NCBI RefSeq assembly: GCF_014205845.1
Contig: NZ_JACHCR010000026.1
Location: 43,674-107,673 of the forward strand
Length of the DNA stretch: 64,000 bases
Direction: 5' to 3'
From: Mucilaginibacter cryoferens
GTDB taxonomy: Bacteria > Bacteroidota > Bacteroidia > Sphingobacteriales > Sphingobacteriaceae
Positions 58,430 through 64,000 of this stretch are shown piece by piece (positions within the stretch are counted from its first letter, which is position 1; each line of letters opens with the position of its first letter). The position numbers were made by a program, and so were the translations under genes. The notes under the pieces were generated by a model. That model was not told where the DNA came from and did no database searches. It was given only the letters and a program-made list of their open reading frames with translations.

Positions 58430-58825
58430 CTATATAGCTCTTCTTGGTCGTTTGGGTTTTGCTGTTTCGTCGGCCGGTTTACTATAGCTTCGGCTGGTAT
58501 TACCTGTGTTGCTGTTGCCACTATTGCTGTAGCTGTTATTATACCCGCCAAAACTTCTTTTAGGTGGCGCTTTTTTAACAAAGGTTTCTTCGTTTATTTT
58601 AACGTTTAAAGTTCTATCGCCCATAGGGGTGCCATCTAAAGCAATTACGGCGTTTTCGGCACCTTCGCGGTCCTTCATCTCCAGGAAGGCGTATCCCTTG
58701 CATATTCTCGTTTTCTTGTCACGCACAATCTTAATTGTACTCACTTCGCCATGCAGGTTTATTATCTTAACCAGGTCAAGCTCTGTCATGTCCAAAGGGA
58801 ATCCCCCGACAAATAATTTCACCAT
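58430..58825 (-). CDS. RNA-recognition-motif RNA-binding protein
   Basis: 131 residues. One RRM at 1-79: RNP2 LFVGGF (4-9) and RNP1 KGYAFLEM (44-51), with the usual beta-alpha-beta order. The C-terminal ~50 residues are Ser/Asn/Gly-rich with YNNSYSNSGNSN, ending in the basic KPKRPRRAI. Bacterial RRM proteins of this size are found in Bacteroidota and cyanobacteria and bind single-stranded RNA, often under cold or stress. The low-complexity tail may aid RNA binding or assembly. Its promoter lies in the 338-bp region shared with the GH3 gene. Confidence 0.9.
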   Translation of the reverse strand: MVKLFVGGFPLDMTELDLVKIINLHGEVSTIKIVRDKKTRICKGYAFLEMKDREGAENAVIALDGTPMGDRTLNVKINEETFVKKAPPKRSFGGYNNSYSNSGNSNTGNTSRSYSKPADETAKPKRPRRAI

Positions 58826-59163
58826 TAATAAAAGCGTTTATTTTGATATAAAGTTACTGAATAACCAACGAATAACTATTTCGTTTTATTTTAATGCGTA
58901 AAAAACGCAAATTTTATCGGAATAAAATAAAAATTAAACGACGAACTGAGTTTCTCTATAGATGAACCTGTTTTTCAGGGTGCAAACGTCGGCGTTTATT
59001 TAAATTATAAAAGTTTAAAGTATCTTAGCCCTCGCTTGCAGATGAGTGAAAAGGTAAAGAGCAGTTTTGTCTTTATATAGTTTGGTAAAACGATATACCA
59101 TCACCTTCAGGCCACTTTTTTAATGCATTATCTTGTTAAACATCTTTAATATACTACTTCAAA
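58826..59163. other. divergent intergenic region between RRM and GH3 genes
   Basis: 338 bp, AT-rich. I see no repeat, terminator or convincing complete promoter; TATAGTTTG near 59077 is only a near match to a -7 element. Confidence 0.4.
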
Positions 59164-61473
59164 ATGTTCGTTAAAAAAACATCAGCAATTATATTAGCCG
59201 GTTTGGTTTTTAGTGCCACGGCCAACGCACAATTGTATAAAAACCCTAAGGCACCGGTTGTACAACGGGTGGCCGATCTTTTAAAAAGGATGACGCTGGA
59301 AGAAAAGGTAGGGCAAATGAGCATGTCGTCTCTAAGTGAGGCCGGTAAAAGCAAAATTGCTTATGGTGTGTTAGAAAGCCCTTTTACCAATGTTTATGAT
59401 ATTACGCAACAATCGATTGCCGCCAAAAAATACTCGCGCGAGCAAACGCGGTTAGGTATCCCGCCTATACAGATTGGCGAATGCCTGCATGGGCAATTAT
59501 CTGCAGGTGCAACCACATTTCCGCAGGCCATAGCGCAAGGCAGTACCTGGAACCCGGCGTTAATAGAACAAATGGGATCGGCCATTGCCTATGAAGCATC
59601 CACATCCGGGGTTGATGAGGCGCTATCGCCACTTTTCGATTTGATTAGAGATGCCCGCTACGGCAGGGTGGAAGAGTGTTTTGCCGAAGACCCGTACCTT
59701 GTTGGTGAGTTAGGTTCGGCATTTGTGCGGGGTATGCAGGGCGACCCTGCCCAAACGCGTACAAGTTTTGCTTTTGATAAAGTGATGTGTACAGGCAAGC
59801 ATTTTGCCGCCTACAGCAAACCTATAGCCGGTATTAACCTGGCACCGGCCGAAATTGGCGAAAGAGAATTACGATCGATGTTTTTGCCTCCTTTTAAAGC
59901 AGCAGTACAGGAGGCCAATATAGCCGCCATTATGCCCTCGTATAACGAAATTGATGGCGTGCCAGCCCATAGTAATGAATTTTTGCTAAAGCAGGTTTTA
60001 AGAAAAGAATGGGATTTTAAAGGTTATGTTTTTTCTGATTACGGCGGTTTAAGTCAGTTATATAACTTCCACAAAGTGGCAAAAACAGCCGCGGATGCTG
60101 CTTTGCTGGGTATAAAAGCGGGGGTAGACCTGGAAGCTTCGCGCCCCGATGTGTACAGCCATTTGGTAGAGCTGGTAAAGAGCGGTAAAATAAGAGAAAC
60201 ACAAATTGATACCGCCGTAGCCCGCATCCTTACCGCCAAATTTAAAGCGGGCTTGTTTGAAAAGCCCTTACCGGATACTGCTAGGTTAAGGGCAAGATTG
60301 CATACTGCAGATCATATCAAACTGTCGCAACAAATTGCCGAAGAATCTATCATCCTGCTTAAAAACGAAAAAAGCCTGTTGCCGCTTAATATCAGCAAGC
60401 TTAAATCCATTGCCGTTATTGGCCCCAATGCCAACAAAGTACAGTATGGCGATTATAGCTTTACGCGCGATAACCTGTCTGGCGTTACCGTGTTAGCAGG
60501 TATTAAACAGTTTGCAGGCAGTAACGTAAAAGTAAACTACGCCAAGGGTTGTGAGCTTTCTGGCCTTGATAAAAGTGGCTTTGATGAAGCCGTAAAAACA
60601 GCCAGCGAGAGCGATGCTGTTGTTGTGGTGTTGGGCACCACCAGCGTGGTATGGTCTGGCGTAGGTTGGAACGGGCAGGCACCGGGCAACGAACCTAAAG
60701 ATCCTTTTACCTGCGGCGAAGGTTACGATGTTACAGATATTAACCCGCAGGGCGTGCAGCGCGAGTTACTACAGGCAGTTTATAAAACCGGAAAACCGGT
60801 AATATTGGTATTGGTACACGGTCGCCCGTGGAGCATTAGTTGGGAAAAAGAAAACGTGCCAGCCATTTTAGAGGCCTGGTATCCCGGCGAAAAGGGCGGT
60901 GCGGCTATAGCCAATATCTTGTTTGGCAAAGTAAATCCATCGGGCAGATTAAATATGAGCGTGCCGCAATCAACCGGGCATATCCCGGTGTTTTATAACT
61001 ACGTAAATTCGGCAAAAGGTATTAACCGGCTGCCCGGCACCATCGATAAACCGGGACAGGATTATGTTTTTTCGTCAACAGATCCGCTATTTTCCTTCGG
61101 TTTCGGTTTAAGTTATACCTCGTTTGCGTATAGCAATCTTAAGGTATCCAAACCGGTATTTGGTAAAAATGAGCAGGTAAATGTTTCTGTTGATGTGAAA
61201 AACACGGGTGATATGGCCGGTAAAGAAGTTGTACAATTATACCTGGGCAACAAGGTAAACTCGGTAAGCACGCCCGAAATGAGTCTGAAACGTTTCAGTA
61301 AAATAGCCCTCAATCCAGGTGAGGTTAAAACGGTAAACTTCACCATCGGTGGTAAAGACCTGGCCATCTGGAACCGGCAGATGAAACTGGTTACCGAGCC
61401 GGGAACTTTTGATGTGATGATAGCCAAAGCTGCCGATAATATAGTGCTTAAAAAACAGTTGGAGTACAGGTAG
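59164..61473 (+). CDS. bglX: periplasmic GH3 beta-glucosidase/xylosidase-type enzyme
   Basis: 769 residues: signal peptide to ~ANAQ (22), N-terminal TIM-barrel domain with GKHFAAY (Lys212/His213) and the nucleophile Asp292 in GYVFSDYGG, C-terminal alpha/beta domain (ILLKNEKSLLPLNISKLKSIAVIGPNANK) and a fibronectin-III-like domain (~690-760; VSVDVKNTGDMAGKEVVQLYL). This is the full BglX architecture. It hydrolyses terminal beta-linked glucose, xylose or related sugars in the periplasm. The exact sugar cannot be told from sequence. It is a lone gene here, without a SusCD pair. Confidence 0.9.
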   Translation: MFVKKTSAIILAGLVFSATANAQLYKNPKAPVVQRVADLLKRMTLEEKVGQMSMSSLSEAGKSKIAYGVLESPFTNVYDITQQSIAAKKYSREQTRLGIPPIQIGECLHGQLSAGATTFPQAIAQGSTWNPALIEQMGSAIAYEASTSGVDEALSPLFDLIRDARYGRVEECFAEDPYLVGELGSAFVRGMQGDPAQTRTSFAFDKVMCTGKHFAAYSKPIAGINLAPAEIGERELRSMFLPPFKAAVQEANIAAIMPSYNEIDGVPAHSNEFLLKQVLRKEWDFKGYVFSDYGGLSQLYNFHKVAKTAADAALLGIKAGVDLEASRPDVYSHLVELVKSGKIRETQIDTAVARILTAKFKAGLFEKPLPDTARLRARLHTADHIKLSQQIAEESIILLKNEKSLLPLNISKLKSIAVIGPNANKVQYGDYSFTRDNLSGVTVLAGIKQFAGSNVKVNYAKGCELSGLDKSGFDEAVKTASESDAVVVVLGTTSVVWSGVGWNGQAPGNEPKDPFTCGEGYDVTDINPQGVQRELLQAVYKTGKPVILVLVHGRPWSISWEKENVPAILEAWYPGEKGGAAIANILFGKVNPSGRLNMSVPQSTGHIPVFYNYVNSAKGINRLPGTIDKPGQDYVFSSTDPLFSFGFGLSYTSFAYSNLKVSKPVFGKNEQVNVSVDVKNTGDMAGKEVVQLYLGNKVNSVSTPEMSLKRFSKIALNPGEVKTVNFTIGGKDLAIWNRQMKLVTEPGTFDVMIAKAADNIVLKKQLEYR

Positions 61474-61936
61474 GTAAAAACTCGAGATATCTTTATGTTT
61501 GTCAATACCGAGGAACGACGGGGCCGTTGATCGTGCAAAGTGTGTTTGGATAATCTGCGAATAGATTCTTCGTACCTACCCATGATATGTTAAAAAACGC
61601 TTGTCATCCTTGAGGTACGAAGAATCTATTATCCGCCATGCTTCTTCGCCCTGTACAGTACACGAATAGATCCTTCGTACCTCAAGGATGACAAAGCTGA
61701 AACAATGTCATTTCACCTTCAGAATTTCGCGAAATTTTATCACTCAGCATGACAACCTTTTTCAGGATATTATCCCGCTTAAGAGTCCTCGGAATTTTAC
61801 AACTCAGTAAGTTTCCTTACTTTTCACCGCCCTTCACCCGCGCTTATCCCCATATCTCTGCGTTGCTGTATTTTCTCTTTCAATTACCAGATAGATTTTG
61901 TTGGTTTGTTTTGCCAAACAGGCAAATCAACACAAA
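61474..61936. other. repeat-rich intergenic region
   Basis: 463 bp. It contains a partial unit GAATAGATTCTTCGTACCT (61559-61577) and the complete inverted-repeat copy 61602-61755. No gene is seen; the promoter for the LytS/LytTR pair should lie in 61756-61930. Confidence 0.6.
61602..61755 (+). repeat. 154-bp palindromic element, left copy of an inverted pair
   Basis: A hairpin of arms 61602-61630 and 61665-61693 (28 of 29 paired) plus a 60-bp right flank ending in CAGCATGACAA. The whole block recurs in reverse orientation at 63807-63955 with only a few differences. The arm core is shared with the repeat at 45.8 kb. No coding frame. Confidence 0.85.
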
Positions 61937-63013
61937 TTGAAACAGCAAAAAACGATATCGCTTTATTGGAGGTGCCAGTTACTGGGCTGGTCGCTGGCCG
62001 GCTTGTTCTGGGCGTTTTCGGCCTGGTTGCAGGTTTGGCAGTCTCCTTATCCCAATGGCTATAATTATTGGCTGGCATTGTTGCACTTTGTATTTGATAT
62101 TGGTATTGGGATAGCGGTTACGCATACCTATCATTTTTTTGCGCACAAATGGGGTTGGGTTTACCTCAAGCTCGCTAAAATGCCGGTAAGACTCATTACC
62201 GCTGTGATTATTATGGGGGCTGTTTACATGCTACTGGTAATTGGCAAGTTATATCAGCTTCGCTACTTCTTTAACAACGGGTTAAGCTTTGGCGAATTTT
62301 TTAGTGAAAATTACCTGGTGGTTTTAGCGTCGGGTACCCGCCTAATGGCCATTTGGGTATTGGCTTTTCATTTGTATCATTACGCCGTTATGGAAATAAA
62401 CACGGCAAAAGCGTACGCCCGTTTGCAGATAGTAGCCCGCGATGCGCAGTTGCAGCAACTATCATCGCAGCTCAATCCTCATTTCTTTTTCAACTCGCTT
62501 AATAGTATAAAGGCCCTTATAGGTACGCAGCCCGAAAAGGCCCGCAGGGCGATAGATTTGCTGTCGGATTTACTGCGTACATCGTTATATGGCAATAATA
62601 CCGGCCTCATTTCCCTTGCCGACGAGATGAACCTGGTGAACGATTACCTCGAACTGGAAAAGATTCGTTTTGAAGAAAGGTTACAATTCGGTATTGCTAT
62701 TGATACAGATCTCGCAAATAGTTTGATACTGCCGCTAAGTATTCAAACCCTGGCAGAAAATGCCCTAAAGCACGGCATCGCGCAGCAAAAAAACGGAGGT
62801 TTGGTTAATATTACCATCCAAAGGCAGGATGAAGAGATTCATATCACCGTAGAAAATCCGGGAAAGATAGCAGCCGTAGAAAATACGGGTGGCGTTGGTT
62901 TAAAAAACCTCGAAGAGCGTTTACAGCTGCAATATGCTGGCAAAGCATCATTTACGCTCGGCGAGCTACCGGGAAATACAGTTTTGGCAACCATCATTAT
63001 CCCTGCATCATGA
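61937..63013 (+). CDS. LytS/YehU-type sensor histidine kinase
   Basis: 358 residues from TTG 61937 (MKQQKTISLYW...); no ATG occurs before the first helix, and a TTG at 61898 would add 13 residues unlike the family. Four membrane helices (~14-150 region) precede the His_kinase domain QLNPHFFFNSLNSIKALI, where His182 is the phospho-acceptor, and the ATPase domain with PLSIQTLAENALKHGI and GVGLKNLEERL. It pairs with the LytTR regulator, whose ATG overlaps its stop. Such pairs in Bacteroidota answer to envelope or metabolic signals; the ligand is unknown. The pair lies between inverted repeats. Confidence 0.88.
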   Translation: MKQQKTISLYWRCQLLGWSLAGLFWAFSAWLQVWQSPYPNGYNYWLALLHFVFDIGIGIAVTHTYHFFAHKWGWVYLKLAKMPVRLITAVIIMGAVYMLLVIGKLYQLRYFFNNGLSFGEFFSENYLVVLASGTRLMAIWVLAFHLYHYAVMEINTAKAYARLQIVARDAQLQQLSSQLNPHFFFNSLNSIKALIGTQPEKARRAIDLLSDLLRTSLYGNNTGLISLADEMNLVNDYLELEKIRFEERLQFGIAIDTDLANSLILPLSIQTLAENALKHGIAQQKNGGLVNITIQRQDEEIHITVENPGKIAAVENTGGVGLKNLEERLQLQYAGKASFTLGELPGNTVLATIIIPAS

Positions 63014-63708
63014 AAAAGATAAGTGTAATTATTGTAGATGATGAACGCCTGGCACGCGAGGAACTTAAACGCGCGTTGGCAACCTATGCCGATATTGATA
63101 TTTTGGAGGAAGCGGCCAATGCCGATGATGCCAGACTACTGATAGAAAAACACAATCCCCAATTGATTTTTCTGGATGTGCAGATGCCCGAAAAATCGGG
63201 TTTCGATTTGCTGGAAATGCTGGATGCGGTGCCCCTGGTGATTTTTACTACTGCGTTTAACCAGTACGCGGTAAAAGCTTTCGAAGCCGATGCACTTGAT
63301 TACCTGGTAAAGCCCATACGTGAAGAGCGTTTTGCAAAGGCTATAGATAAGGTGAGAGACAAATTACATGCATCGCCCGCTAACCGGCAGATCTTTATTA
63401 AAGATGGCAACAAATGTTATTTTGTAAAGCTGGCTGGGGTGCACCTCATCGAATCTATGGATAACTACGCTGTGCTGTATTTTGATGATAAAAAGGCCTT
63501 TCTGAAGCGCTCTCTTAACCAATTGGAAGATAAGCTGGACGCGGCTGTGTTTTTCAGGATAAACCGGGCACAGCTCATCAACACCACCTTTATTAAAAAA
63601 GTGGAACAACTGCCCGGAGGTAAGCTAAATATCACTTTAACAACAGGGCTGATGTTGGAAGCATCAGAAAGGCAATCGGTAAAATTTAGAAATAAGCTGA
63701 AGGTTTAA
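63010..63708 (+). CDS. LytTR-family response regulator
   Basis: 232 residues: receiver domain with D10/D11 (VIIVDDE), phospho-acceptor Asp56 (LIFLDVQMPEKSGFD), Lys in YLVKPIREERF, then a LytTR DNA-binding domain (~135-232; IFIKDGNKCYFVKLAGVHLIESMDNYAVLYF...FFRINRAQLINTTFIKKVEQL). The start overlaps the kinase stop in ATGA. It should bind imperfect direct repeats near target promoters; targets are not evident. It is the last complete gene in the window. Confidence 0.92.
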   Translation: MKKISVIIVDDERLAREELKRALATYADIDILEEAANADDARLLIEKHNPQLIFLDVQMPEKSGFDLLEMLDAVPLVIFTTAFNQYAVKAFEADALDYLVKPIREERFAKAIDKVRDKLHASPANRQIFIKDGNKCYFVKLAGVHLIESMDNYAVLYFDDKKAFLKRSLNQLEDKLDAAVFFRINRAQLINTTFIKKVEQLPGGKLNITLTTGLMLEASERQSVKFRNKLKV

Positions 63709-64000
63709 AGCAGAAGGGACAATATTTTGCGGAATTATAAATAAAAAACAGGCCTTGAGAGTTTTAAAATCCGGAGATTCTGAATGAGAAATGACGTTAT
63801 TTAAGTTTGTCATGCTGAGTAATAAAATTTCGCGAAATTCTGGAGGTGGAATGACATTGTTTCAGCTTTGTCATCCTGAGGTACGAAGGATCTATTCGTG
63901 TACTGTACAGGGCGAAGAAGCATGGCGGATAATAGATTCTTCGTACCTCAGAATGAACTGTGTTTAAAAGCAAATATTATTTGAATAATTTTCATTGTAT
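63709..64000. other. intergenic region to the window edge
   Basis: 292 bp holding the right copy of the inverted repeat (63807-63955). No gene begins before the window edge. Confidence 0.6.
63807..63955 (-). repeat. 149-bp palindromic element, right copy of an inverted pair
   Basis: Near-identical reverse complement of 61602-61755: same flank, same two hairpin arms and same loop (including GTACTGTACAGGGCGAAG). A few single-base differences, a one-base gap in one arm and a less conserved outer end distinguish it. The LytS/LytTR pair and 230 bp of flanks lie between the two copies. Confidence 0.85.

Noticed and set aside
61113..61583. 156-codon frame on the minus strand
   Set aside because: Antisense to the GH3 C-terminus for most of its length; typical shadow frame of a real gene.
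1..64000. CRISPR arrays, tRNA or rRNA genes, phage or transposase genes
   Set aside because: No regularly spaced repeats, no cloverleaf-like sequence, and no transposase, integrase or phage structural protein were recognised in any frame.

Overview
The window comes from a Bacteroidota genome, most likely a Sphingobacteriaceae member of the Mucilaginibacter/Pedobacter type. The evidence is gene content (UpxY antiterminator, WcaI/WcaF-type exopolysaccharide genes, DUF3570/DUF4266, HopJ-type protein, GH3 enzyme, LytTR two-component pair), moderate-to-low G+C, weak Shine-Dalgarno sequences, several GTG/TTG starts, and promoter -7 elements of the Bacteroidota TAnnTTTG form. I saw no rRNA, tRNA, CRISPR array or transposase.

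Layout. 1-3.2 kb: the end of an FG-GAP/VCBS protein with a vanadium-haloperoxidase-like lipoprotein, then small VOC, DUF1801 and DUF5655 proteins. 3.3-5.9 kb (minus): a TsdA-like dihaem cytochrome c, a DsrE-like protein and a ModA-like periplasmic binding protein, probably one operon. 6.2-9.5 kb (minus): two tandem Wzi/RemB-like outer-membrane barrels. 9.9-17.7 kb (minus): a complete CzcCBA-type heavy-metal efflux set with its own histidine kinase and response regulator; a near-identical 16-bp operator lies before both the regulator and the efflux genes. 17.9-19.2 kb: an NRAMP-like carrier with non-canonical metal-site motifs. 20.0-23.0 kb: thioredoxin / ApbE / DUF4266 / DUF3570 operon. 23.2-27.6 kb: a VIT1/CCC1 transporter, a cytochrome b561-like protein, a second OmpR-type response regulator whose kinase gene carries an in-frame amber stop, and an outer-membrane protein. 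Four CTTCA-N6-CTTCA direct repeats precede genes of this neighbourhood and look like the binding site of that regulator.

29-54 kb (minus): a large exopolysaccharide locus. It has Wza, Wzc, a Wzx-type flippase, a Wzy/ligase-like membrane protein, about nine glycosyltransferases, an acyltransferase, a WcaF acetyltransferase, a methyltransferase, a GMC oxidoreductase, and the heptose enzymes GmhA, HldE-kinase and HldE-adenylyltransferase as separate genes. It also holds two decayed genes: a GDP-mannose 4,6-dehydratase remnant and a sugar-nucleotide epimerase tail. A NusG-like UpxY antiterminator and an HTH protein lie divergently beyond wza. 54-57.5 kb is gene-poor and contains two copies of an 80-bp element with fixed internal spacing, one before wza/upxY and one before a secreted esterase.

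57.5-64 kb: secreted esterase, RRM RNA-binding protein, GH3 beta-glucosidase, and a LytS/LytTR two-component pair enclosed by ~150-bp inverted repeats. The repeats belong to a dispersed palindromic (REP/MITE-like) family that recurs at 9.8 and 45.8 kb.

Together the genes describe a surface-polysaccharide producer with layered metal and redox homeostasis. The strongest unexplained signals are the two operator families, the interrupted kinase, the duplicated 80-bp element and the inverted repeats around the LytTR pair.
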